A program made the position numbers and the translations under genes. Source: Isoetes taiwanensis (Eukaryota; Streptophyta; Lycopodiopsida; Isoetales; Isoetaceae). Taken from it: a DNA stretch of 64,000 bases. The notes under the pieces were generated by a model, which saw only the letters and a list, made by a program, of their open reading frames with translations, searched no databases and was not told the origin of the DNA. The DNA is taken from the NCBI GenBank assembly GCA_021234155.1, contig JAJEKV010000020.1, forward strand, positions 21,126,018 to 21,190,017. Reading direction: 5' to 3'. Positions within the stretch are counted from its first letter, which is position 1; the number at the start of each line of letters is the position of its first letter. Shown here piece by piece: positions 35,511 to 45,290 of this stretch.

Positions 35511-36578
35511 GATGTTACTAGTTTAGGCCTCTTTTCTTTTAAATCGTTTATCATATTGTGATAAGTACTTTCGTACTTCGAATTGTAATTGTCTAATCAT
35601 CTTAGATTAGCTGCTTTGATGCAAAGGATGTCATCCATCTTCTTTAAAGAGAGACCCATGTTACTGTGGGAACCAGTATCAGCTTCTTTTAAGGATATCA
35701 GGCCCCATTGTCAGCATTCACATTATATAGCATTTAAATAAATGTGTACACATTTTCTACATGTATAGATAATTTTATATATAAACCTAATATGCTCATA
35801 AAAGCCCACATATGGTTTGGACTTGCAACCATTTCAGGTTTGGATATATGTTCATAATTTGATATATTGTCTCATTTCGGTTTCCTAGAAGGATAGAACT
35901 CTACAAGTAAATCACTGAGTTAAGGACTAGAAGATACATTTGTGTAGTATGCGTAGAGTCTAAAGGCTTGATGAATCTGTTCGACTAGCCACTCATGGTC
36001 TTCACGAGCTCTCTGTAGGGTCAGGCGCAAGTTTGGCAAGGTCTAACCCATTCTAGCATTAATGAGGTATTTGGCAAGACGACCTCACTGGATTGGGAAT
36101 GTCATGTTGAGGGCAGGTCACATGGATCAGTCCCTGATGTGGGGTGTGGAAGCTAGTTGCACTCTCCACCCAGTGAGTTGTACCTTAGTTAGGGTTCTAG
36201 AGGTATTGGTCCTCTGTTCTCCTTAGAGTACCTCGATTTGTGTTTGGAATGTCAAAACAGGATGGGCTCTGCTTTGAGCGCTATGGTCTCCAAGCCCAAG
36301 GTCCTGCCTCCAGTTAATCGTGGTCGATTCTATCCTCATAGGGCTTGGGAGAGGGGCAAAAGGAAGTGAAACCTCAGCCCTTTTGCATATGACTTGCCAT
36401 GCCAGCTTGTCAGTAATGCTCTTGTCATTGAGAAAAACCTCAAGAATCAGTACCCAACTCACTTCTAATATGTAAGCTAGAGCATTATCTAAAGGTAAGA
36501 TGCTCTATTCTTTATTCTCATGCTTACATGTTCTTTTATTGGCTGTTGCAAGGCTCACGCATACGAAAACAGGTTGTT
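35511..36578. other. non-coding stretch downstream of the ParB-like gene
   Basis: No gene recognised. The right limit of the mobile unit that might contain the ParB-like gene should be looked for here; I could not find an inverted or direct repeat of its other side. Confidence 0.3.
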
Positions 36579-37006
36579 TTAATCAAACGTACTAAATCTC
36601 TCGTAGTCGGACAACTCAGCATCTACAATCTGTCTGTCCGCTAACGACCTCTCCACCCGGGTTGTCCTTACCAAGTGCATGAAGCCCTCTAGTAGGTCTT
36701 TGTTCTTCTTTTTGCTCTGTAACAAGAAAACGTAACTGCAACAGTGTAAAACATAGAAGCGAAAGAAGAGAGACAAGAATACAGCGTACCCAGCACTCAA
36801 AATTTGGAGCATATTGAATGATGCCTTCGTCAGAAGTTGCAAGAGGATAAAGTTCTTTACATCTGTCCCAGGTGTCCACGTTTAATTGTTCTATCAGACA
36901 TGTTTGACATGTTATGGCATTCTTTTGGCTGAAATACAATCAAGACAACAATAAGAAAACTACAAAAATCCTGAAAAAAAGAAAGACAAAAAATGCAAAA
37001 CTAGTT

Positions 37007-37499
37007 TGTATTCTGGAATACACATTCGCTACACAGGGACAGCAAAAGTGTATTTTGAAATATACATTTGCTTTATTTTAAAGCAGAAGTGTATTCCGAA
37101 ATACACAATTGCTTTTTCTAAAGCCAAACTGTATTCCAGAATACACATTTGTCGGGACTTTTGTCTTTCAAAAAAATAAACGTGTATTCCGTAATAACAA
37201 GTTGCCTACATATTGAAGATAAGGTCAAATTTACTTGTGCAATTCATTGGACATTTCTTTCAACGTAAAGACCTTGTCTACAACTTTTTGAAGTAGCCTT
37301 TCTAGCAACTCCATGTCTGTAAAGCCTTGCATTTCTCTCCAGACGGTTATGGTCATCTTCATTTTTTGTACGTCGGAGCCCTTCTTCTTGTCTGAAACCG
37401 TCCCTTTGCTTTTCAACTCGCGCCGCCCAAACATATTGAAAATTTCATTCTGGAGTTCCCAGATCTGCACTTGCAAATAAAATGTATTCCGGAATACAT
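37007..37499. repeat. cluster of palindromes TGTATTCCGGAATACA, in introns of the ParB-like gene
   Basis: Sites with arms TGTATTC and GAATACA or one-base variants lie at 37007-37022, 37049-37066 (longer spacer), 37090-37105, 37130-37145, 37183-37199 (weak) and 37482-37499. The last is a perfect 18-bp palindrome inside a 46-nt intron (37465-37510). The others lie in the intron between 36929 and 37234. Confidence 0.85.
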
Positions 37500-37937
37500 G
37501 ATATCCTTACTCTGATGTCTCTAAAAGCAAGTTGAAACCAGTTGTTGTGGCTTATCAGTGATTGCCTTTTGTTAGCCTCGTTGTACTTAAGGCATCATTC
37601 GATAGCATACGCCTCATTCAGCTCCAAAGAGTTGGCCGGTTTCTTAAGGTCGTCGTCGTATTTTTCTTTGAAGATTACATACTCTCTGTGCATAAATCTT
37701 ATCTTATCGACGAAGCTCATTTTAAGTTTGTACTCGTTGTCAGCATTGTGTGTGTTAGCAACGATTTTTACTTCTTCTTCTATCAGGCCACAGTAAATAA
37801 CCAAGAGAACTGAGAGGTATCTCGGGTTATTCTTTTTCTTGTACAGCTGCCTCCTTGCCTTGAAGCTGTGATTACCTCCCAAAACATAATGCATGTAAGT
37901 GTCTGCATTTTCTCTGTCATACTCCTTGGGGTCTGTG

Positions 37938-38730
37938 CACTGCGTTCTGTCTACAAGGACGACTATTGGAGCTAATGAGCGTTGGGGTTGCTTCCGATCC
38001 TGTGCTTCATGTTCCTTAAATCGTCAACATAGTTTTCGAACTTGAAGTGGCCTTTCACCAACTTCATTCTTTGGTGGCAACCTCATTGATGTTATTGGCA
38101 AGTAAATTACACCTTGCACATACTTGTGCAAGTTTATTTATTCCATCTTCTCCGAGGTCCCATCCACCTTCTTCTCTTTAATGGCCACCCCTGGTGCCTT
38201 TCCATTGCTGTTTTTTTTTTCTTTTCGAGCTTGCACTGCATTTTGTCCACAAGGACGACTATTGGAGCTACATGAGCATTGGAGTTGCTTCTGATCCCGT
38301 CCTTCAGGTTCCTTAAATCGTTAGCATAAATTTTTCGAACCTGAAGTGGCCTCTCACCAGCTTCATTCTTTGGTGGCAACCTCATTGATGTTACTGGCAA
38401 GTAAATTGCACCTTGCGCATACTTGTGCAAGTTTATTTATTCCATCATCTCCGAGGTCTTATCCACCTTCCCAAGGTCACGGGTTCAACGCCTCGTTGTG
38501 AAAGTGGCCATGCAATGTAAAGTTGGTGGGGGAAGGACCCACTTCAGCAATGTAAAGTGGTGGGGGCAGGACCCATCTGGGTGTGTTGTAAAGTGTCATA
38601 TGTCCGATAGGACGCTGCCTTGTGGCGTGACGTTAAAATCTCTTCTTCTTCTTCTTCTTCTTCTTCTCTTGAATGGCTACCCCTTGTGCCTTTCCTTTGC
38701 TTTTTTTTTTTTTTTTTTCTCTTTTCGAGC
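37938..38730 (-). repeat. tandem duplication of the ParB box I exon, about 293 bp
   Basis: 37938-38230 and 38231-38730 are copies; the second is longer because a SINE has inserted in it. Both carry IYLPVTSMRLPPKNE-type coding, box I and the (A)n-rich linker. The copies adjoin directly and differ at scattered bases, so one duplication happened some time before the present. Confidence 0.8.
38471..38665 (+). mobile_element. SINE with (CTT)n tail
   Basis: The sibling repeat at 38145-38190 shows the empty site. The insert starts with AAGGTCACGGGTTCAACGCC, like the B-box/T-arm region of a tRNA, holds a 36-bp tandem doublet (CAATGTAAAGTTGGTGGG and CAATGTAAAGTGGTGGGG), and ends GTGGCGTGACGTTAAAATCT plus (CTT)n. 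No A box is seen, so the 5' end is probably truncated. Its ending matches the LINE-like copies at 8.7 and 31.4 kb. The border repeats blend with the tail, so a target duplication is ambiguous. Confidence 0.75.
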
Positions 38731-39345
38731 TTTCTTCTGGAATATTTTCCACTCCAATTTGCCGCACCTTGTGTTTCTTTGGTTCCTTAGCTACAATGGT
38801 ACCTTGTGGCCTGTTCCTCTGTCGCTGCTCTTCCTATTCATTAGAACTTTGGTCTTGTTCATCCTGACTAGGATCAACAATAATGGGCTTTTCTTCTTCT
38901 ACAATTTCGTGCTCCAATTCATTGTACGAGAAGTCCTCACTTTGAGTAGATTGGACCTTTTTTATGATGTCACCAAGCCTCTCTTTGTTGATGTAGTGTG
39001 CCATGGGATGTTTTAAAGGAGAGTCGTCCCTATTGTCCAGACCGGCTGGCAACCTCAGAAACTTCTTTCATGGTCCCCATACATTCATCATACCGTTTCT
39101 ATCTAGGACTTTCGCAGACGTGCAAGAAAGTAAAGGTGCTGTACTTTCTGACCGTGCCCTTTGTTATGAACCATTGCATTTGGAAGTTTTCATATATTGT
39201 TGGCTCAGATGTCTCCTGGACCTTTGCCTGTGGATGAGGCTTCTTGACAATCTTAAGTGTCTTTTTAGGAGCTCTCTTGCTTCCTTTTTGCCTGTGAAAG
39301 AACTGTTGTTAAAAGTAATAAAAGAAGATAAAGCTGACACTAAAA

Positions 39346-39750
39346 TGTATTCTAGAATAAAAGATAGGAAATGTTGTGTTTAAGCTTTACAAAAACAAGA
39401 CTTTGCAAGGAAAAATATGAAAATTTGAAGGCACTTTTAAGATCTAAGTAGAACGAAAAAACATGCTATTCACTTCAAAAAAAGCTAAAGTGTATTTCGG
39501 AATACATGTTCACTATACAGGGAAAGCAAAAGTGTATTCTGGAATACACTTTCGCTTTGAAGACTAGCTAAAGTGTATTCCAGAATATGCTTTTGCTTTT
39601 CTTTAAAGCAATTTTTTTTCTCTGAAGCGAAAGTTTGAATACACTTTCGCTTAAGAGGAAAACAAAAGTGTATTCCTAAAGAAAAGCAAAAGTATATTTT
39701 GGAATACACTTTAGATAGTCCTGGAAAGAAATATTGTATTCTGAAATAGG
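39346..39750. repeat. second cluster of the palindrome, in intron 1 of the ParB-like gene
   Basis: Sites at 39346, 39491-39506, 39533-39548, 39574-39588, about 39693-39708 and 39735, plus half-sites near 39635 and 39669. Around 39533 the symmetry extends to 18 bases on each side with two mismatches: AAAGCAAAAGTGTATTCT against AAAGCGAAAGTGTATTCC on the other strand. Many sites share the flank AAGCRAAAG. Confidence 0.85.
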
Positions 39751-40008
39751 GTTCAACTCTTCACAAATTCTAAAATAGACATACAATGTACTTTTTGCAC
39801 TCACCTCTCCATGATATCTCTATGCAAAATGGAATATAGTCTCTGCAATTAATTTCGAAGGTGCTGGCGCTGACGACTAAAGCTGTGAGACTGGAATACA
39901 GAAGTAAGGGTGCCAAAATTTCTTTTTAAAGTTCGCCTCTGAAGCCTTCTCTTCTTCTATGTAAAATGGGTATATTTCGGAGTAGGTTTTAGTTTTCTTT
40001 TTTCTTAT

Positions 40009-40177
40009 TGGGTTGCCCCTAGGGGGCAAACCCTTGTTTATGTGGGCTTTTGGCATATCCTAGGTATATGCTAGAATATCCCTAGGATATGCTGGTGACT
40101 GCTCCAAACTTATCATTGCCAGTAAGCTCTCGGTCACTTCTGTTGATGGGCAGCCGCTCGCGAAACCGGCTAACCGG
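40009..40177 (-). repeat. hairpin cassette, copy 2
   Basis: Inverted copy of 12694-12863. The same 12-bp arms are at 40053-40064 and 40081-40092, with loop sequence identical to copy 1 on the other strand, and the same GGGTT-GCCCCTAGGGGG-type second hairpin. It lies about 200 bp upstream of the ParB-like start codon and 80 bp upstream of the PPR pseudogene. Confidence 0.8.
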
Positions 40178-40253
40178 AGAGGTCCTTCGAGACTGCAGGA
40201 CGATGGTCCGCAGTGCCTTTCAGCTTCTTGGTTCAATCCACAAACAAGAATAG

Positions 40254-41600
40254 CAAAAAGGATGCTCCGGAAGGGAGCTAAATGAGAGATTTGAATTGGA
40301 GGATTTATGCCCTGATGAAATTGCTGCTTCATTAAGGACATGCGCTAATGCAAAAGCCCTGTTTGAAGGGAAGCATCTTCACCATCTTATAGTTAGAAAA
40401 GGGTTGGAGAGTAAAACATTTTTGGGCAATCTTTTGATACAAATGTATGGCAAGTGTGGTGCTTTCTTGGGGAAGCGAGGCGGTGTTTGACAAGATGAAG
40501 CGGAAAAATTCATTCACATGGAATATCATGATAGCTGGTTATGTTCAACTAGGCCAGCCCAGAGAAGCCTTAGATTTCTTCAAAAAAATGCCCCAACCAA
40601 ATACTGTTTCTTGGAATACCATACTTGCAGCTTATGCCCAAGTTGGGCAGATCAATGTTGTCCACGATCTATTTGGTAAAATGCCCGGCGGAGCGTTATA
40701 TCATGGACGACATTGTTATCCGCTTATGTTCATCAAGGGAAGCTTCAACGGGCCTATAATATTTTCCGGGATATGCCATGTCGGAATAATAGTTTTTGGA
40801 ATTGGAATTGGTGCCTATGCTCAACGTGGTCATCTTAAGGAGGCCCTTCAAATATTTAAGAAGATGCCCAATCCTGATGTTATTTCTTGGACAAGCTGCC
40901 CCAACGTGATGTAGTTACTTGGACAACTCTGATTTCTGCATATGCCAACCTAGGTTTGTTCATCGAATCCTTTAGACTGCTTGGTCAAATGCAGTTAGAA
41001 GGCATCAACCCCGACTGGGATTACATATATTAGTATGCTTGATGCATGTGCAAGCCACCACGACCTTGGCCGAAGGGAAACAAGTTCACACTTGCATTAT
41101 CTTCTTCAAGTTGCCGTGACGATGTTACTTTGAGAAATGCACTTGTCAATATGTATGCTAAGTGTGGTGACCTTCATCATGCACATGTTGAATTTGATAA
41201 AATGCCCGGCGAAATTTGGTCTCGTGGAATACCATGGTTGCATCGTATGCGCAAAGCATGGGGAAGGACAGGAGGCTCTGCGTGTTTTTGAGGCAAATGG
41301 AACTGGAAGGGAGGAGGCCGGATGGTGTAACTATGATGTGTATTCTAGCCGTGTAGCCACAAAGTGGCATGGTTGATGATGGTTATCACTACTTCATTTC
41401 CCAGATCAAGGACAATGATACTTCATTAAGTTTGGAGCATTTTAATTGCATGATTGATCTTTCGGGGACGTCTTTGGTCACTTGGAAGAGGCGAAGCCTT
41501 TGTTAATAACTTGCCTTTGGAACCTAATATTACTTGTTGGAGAACCTTCCTTGGCACATGCGAGCGTTAGTGAAACCGCAGCCCCGAAAGATTCATACAC
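40254..41600 (+). pseudogene. PPR protein pseudogene with E1 remnant
   Basis: Reads EIAASLRTCANAKALFEGKH, LIQMYGKCGAF, then after a shift FDKMKRKNSFTWNIMIAGYV, EALDFFKKMPQPNTVSWNTI, EALQIFKKMPNPDVISWTS, and farther on NALVNMYAKCGDLHHAHVEF and, in another frame, EPNITCWRTFLGTC, an E1 motif. Several shifts and stops (about 40470, 40720, 40915, 41215, 41470) break it. Motif style is like the intact gene at 2-4 kb, so it is probably a relative, but it was not derived directly from it. Confidence 0.85.
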
Positions 41601-42907
41601 ACAGCAATATGCATTTTGTTTCCAGTGAATATATGGTAGAGGAGCAATACTTGCATCTGGCATTCTACTCCAACATTGGCATTTAATTGAAGTGCTCTGA
41701 AGATTATGCACACGTACCCAAGAGCCCTCCAGATCTTTGTCACAGTCACACTCGCTTTGGGCCAGGTATGCATTGATTATCTTTATTATGTTCTACATGA
41801 CATGACCATCTTAGAGTTAACCTCCTTCAGAATTCAGAAGAGGCGGGAATGGCCTTCAGCTAAAGCTTGTTTGCACTCACACTACTTTGGAAAACGAAGT
41901 TGCATTGCTCTATACTTACTCTGCAAAGCACAGTAAATTTTAGGTTAGGTTATTGTAATTTCAACCAAGAGTAAATCTGTTCCCTGCCTTACTGTATTAA
42001 AAACACATTGTGAAGAAACAAGGAGGGATATGAAGAGGTAGTTAACCCATTTACATGCTTTTAGTTTGTAAGCTGAATGTTAATGGAGTGAATGCAGGCA
42101 TTTGGAATTAAATTCATCCATGTTTATATGGTTGCCTGGCGTTAGAACATCGGCAAGAGGTTTTATCTATGAAAGCCTCACGGAATATGGATCTAATTCT
42201 CGTCCCTGGCTTGCTATGTCAGTCATGTTCTAGATTCTGTTGGGCCTCTTTTTTGCTATATCAGAACATGCTAGATGGCTTGCAGATCATTTAGCAGTTG
42301 GTATTGTACGTTATAAGTGGGTCGTTCTAGTTTTGTTTCTCCAGGTTGCCTTGCTGATGCCATGATACGCATTTTGGGTTTTTTCTCTTGGGTTTTACCT
42401 GGCTCAGAGTTTGAAGTGGTCCTTGAGCTTGGTCAGAAGGCCAATGCAGCACTCAGCCTAAGCTAACTACTGAGATTTGGCTTGAAGAAGTGGATAATTG
42501 AATTAAGGAGTTAAGTTAAATTCTGGTCCAATGTCAATTATAGATTTTGAAGGTGAATGGCTTATAGCCTAGTGTGATAATAGAATGACAAATGAAAATT
42601 CATTATGCCTAAAAGAATGCATGAAGTGTATTGAGGAATGTAAAGCAACACATCTATCACAAGATATTAGTACATCAAATTGGGAATCAAACTCAATGTT
42701 GGTCCACAGTGGTTCCAATGCTTGCCACCAAACTAAACTTGGTTGCTTCCTAACCTGGTCTGTGACAAATAACATTTCATTTTCAAACTGCAACGTCCCA
42801 TGGTGGCAAATAAATTTACTAGACCAAAATCAACATAAAATTATTAAGATATTGCTATCTTAGTTCACCTTCACATGCAATCTCTGCCTTCAACAGCATT
42901 CGAATTA
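41601..42907. other. non-coding stretch
   Basis: Nothing recognised. Open frames on both strands at 42569-42863 overlap as mirror images and have no family character. Confidence 0.3.
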
Positions 42908-43463
42908 TCTGAAACATATAGCATCATTAGCTCTTACACGGTAGAAAATCCTAGAAAGAGCAAAGGTGCGGACAGCTTGTTGTTCTATAAAGAAGCGCGG
43001 ATATACGCGACCGCATAACCTGCACAAAAGTTGATAGCACATGCAAGAAAGACATGTTGTTAGCACTTAGAAGGATAAGGCTGCCATTGCATACCTTATT
43101 GATTTGCAACCATTGTTGGATGCATTCAGAGTTATAATTATGTTGCCATAGAAGTCAATAAAGGATCACATTTCTCATATTCATGCCGACATATCACACA
43201 CCTGCTCTGGATGCCTCTGAAAATATAGAAGTTGGCAGAGCAGCAATAACATCAGAGGCAAGACCTCTACTTTGTGTACCAACAGCCTCTCCAAGAGCCA
43301 TTAGTTCCTGAAAAAACCTTGATACTGAGTTTTACCAAGAAGTTTCAGAACCATAATATCCAAAAAGAGCAAAGCACAGAATGAGCACAACATGAAGCTA
43401 GCAATTATAAAGGTTTCTCACCTCATCAGACATATTGTCAGGGTCCACAACTTGCCACATTTC
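42908..43463 (-). pseudogene. BIG BROTHER-like RING E3 ligase, C-terminal exons, damaged
   Basis: Exon 43463-43422 reads EMWQVVDPDNMSDE and joins in phase to 43307-43095, which starts ELMALGEAVGTQSRGL, SDVIAALPTS; this is the signature just before the RING in BIG BROTHER-type ligases. In the next frame come CVICRHEYEKCDPLLT and, after a further shift, WQHNYNSECIQQWLQINK. The third cysteine and one histidine ligand of the RING-H2 are lost. A last piece (43018-42908) begins with LCGRVYP. The family attaches ubiquitin to limit organ growth in Arabidopsis. Two frame changes and missing zinc ligands make this copy non-functional unless the sequence has errors. Confidence 0.7.
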
Positions 43464-43796
43464 CTGCATGAGAACAACTTCCCTCGTGAATATTGTAAGC
43501 TGTTGTTGAACAGTTACCAGACATGCAGATTTTGAAACAATTGTATTCGACAGCTGATCAATGAGCTGGTCTAACAATTCCTACTTTTTTCCTAGCTTGA
43601 ATATCATGATTCACATTGCACCTCTATTTCTTATTAAACACAATAAGAGTCCGGTTCAATAAGCATCTCACCTCGCAAAAGAAATCAAGCCAAGAACAAA
43701 GACCCCATGAGGAAACTTCAGTCATAAATGTAACTACCAGGATCTCCCAACAAGTCTATCAAGCTGGACGGGAAGCAAATGAGACAGTGCACTTAC

Positions 43797-44280
43797 TCTA
43801 AACATGTTTGCTATTATGGTGCAAGGTTGTAAATAAAAGTCTGGACGAGATACATGAAGTGCGAGCACACCCATATTCTCCATTTCAAGACCGTAAAATG
43901 TCCAATAAACTTTTTCACCTGCAAAGAATCAAATACCTTACTTTTATATGAGGCACATCAACAACGAGCTGTTAACTCTGCGAGAACCATCAAGTGTAAG
44001 CACATGCGCTAAACTCTTCAAATTCTTTACCACTTACATTAGAAATACCAACAACTTTGTCAGGTTATTTAAGAAATCCATTTAGGTTCAACACATGCAG
44101 TGCACTTACACTAAACATATCTGCTATTATGGTGCAAGGTTGTAAATGGGAGTCTGCACAAGATACATGAATTGCAAGCACACCCATTTTCTTTATTTCA
44201 AGACTGTAAAATGTCCAACAAACTTTTCACCACTTTTCCACCTGCAAAGGAACAAATACATTACTTTTGCTTTGATGTGA
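43797..44280. repeat. duplicated exon plus flanks, about 165 bp, spacing about 315 bp
   Basis: 43797-43950 and 44108-44280 align over exon and intron ends. Shared words include CTATTATGGTGCAAGGTTGTAAAT and AGACYGTAAAATGTCCAAYAA (in two parts). Confidence 0.8.
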
Positions 44281-45290
44281 CTTCTCATAAGCTCGGATTA
44301 TTTCAATAAAGTTCCAAAGAACTTCGGCTATGGATTGAACTCTAGGAAACACTCTGTCCACACCCTCTACATACAATGCACATATCTCCACCCTGCATAC
44401 CAAAGATAAAAGATGAAAGATAAACCTTGGTGGAGGCATCACAAGAGGTCGGGCATCAAGCACGGTCATGATGCAATCATGGTTTTGAATGAAACAAACC
44501 CAGAGAATCACGAAATGTAGACTGCACTAGATCAAAATGTGGTGTAAATAGATTAATATGGTATCTTTTTACTATATAAAAAGATGGAAGTACATAATTA
44601 ACAGCATCCACGAGGTTAAGATTGTCACTGAAACACACGAAGGAAGCCTCTGCTAACATGTGATAACAACTATGTTTGTTTATGCCACCTAAAAGCGCAT
44701 TTCAATAGAATTTTGGCTGCATGATGTACTGAGACTTACCACATAAAGATGTGAGGCTTAATAGCAATACTAGACAATATGATTGACGGGATAAAAAAAA
44801 GCAAGACCCCAAGGTGTAAATTACCAATTGTGCTACTCTGGTTGGAGAGATCTGCAAAGCCCAGATCCAGATGCTGACAGCACACATCATAACAAAGCTT
44901 CCAAAACTTCCAACTGTTAAGGTTGTTCCGAAGAAGCTTTGCATGTTCTCCAAGTGCCAAATATGAAGGCAATCTAGAAACAATAGACGGCATAATTACT
45001 GATACCAGTAAAACGAATTGTAGATTCATGATGCAGGTATTTTTAACCCTTATGAAAAATTCAAAGGTTTACAATACCTTCCACCATCGACCATATTTCG
45101 CAGATGAATGACAATCCATGCCCACGAAATCCCAACATCCAATTCCGCAAGCAGAATAGATAACAGCTCTCCGGCCAAGAAAAGCAGTCCTATGTTGTAT
45201 AGCCTTCTTGCAAAAGTAGATGCCCCGGGATGACATGTTGAGATTGCAAAAGGAAGCTGCATTATGAAAACCTAGGATGGGTGTTCGCAA
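43797..45290 (-). CDS. unidentified multi-exon gene with a duplicated exon
   Basis: Exon to 45078 (LPFAISTCHPGASTFARRL, LLFLAGELLSILLAELDVGI, IVIHLRNMVDGG) joins in phase to 44973-44825 (RLPSYLALGEHAKLLRNNL, KLCYDVCCQHLDLGFADLS). Further exons: 44392-44265 (VEICALYVEGVDRVFPRV, AEVLWNFIEIIRAYEK), 44241-44110 and 43918-43797. The last two are duplicates: WTFYSLEIKKMGVLAIHVS and WTFYGLEMENMGVLALHVS, both ending QPCTIIAxMF before GTAAGT. The upstream duplicate has a TGA near its start. Splice sites are good. I do not recognise the family; it may be a helical-repeat protein. It may be a damaged gene or one with alternative exons. Confidence 0.4.

Larger units (their letters stand above)
36579..39812 (-). 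pseudogene. ParB-like nuclease-domain protein gene, multi-exon, decayed
   Basis: Exon 1 is tiny (39812-39805, ATGGAGAG then GTGAGT); intron 39804-39292; exon 2 from 39291 (RQKGSKRAPKKTLKIVKK, ENFQMQWFITKGTVRKY) with a stop near 39095 and a frameshift near 39045. A Lys-rich linker follows. The ParB/sulfiredoxin-like domain reads GERPLQVRKIYANDLRNLKD with APIVVLVD (box I), HYVLGGNHSFKARRQLY (box II, GxHxxxA-like), then LSVLLVIYCGLIEEEVKIVA and NTHNADNEYKLKMSFVDKIR. Later exons are 37464-37235 (EMQGFTDMELLERLLQKVVD), 36928-36790 (NAITCQTCLIEQLNVDTWDR) and 36716-36579. Box I is duplicated and the SINE sits beside it. ParB-fold proteins bind or cut DNA and some hydrolyse CTP. I know no named plant family of this layout, but similar repetitive proteins occur in animals. 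I infer a transposon protein. Confidence 0.62.

Noticed and set aside
38423-39016. 197-codon plus-strand frame with poly-Leu and poly-Phe runs
   Set aside because: It is the reverse strand of the ParB-like gene's lysine-rich linker and the SINE tail.
37007-39750. CRISPR-like array
   Set aside because: The palindromes are irregularly spaced, lie in introns of a eukaryotic gene, and there are no unique spacers of constant length or cas genes.
36579-39812. Bacterial or plasmid contamination, suggested by the ParB-like domain
   Set aside because: The gene has GT-AG introns, a SINE insertion and plant-type flanks.
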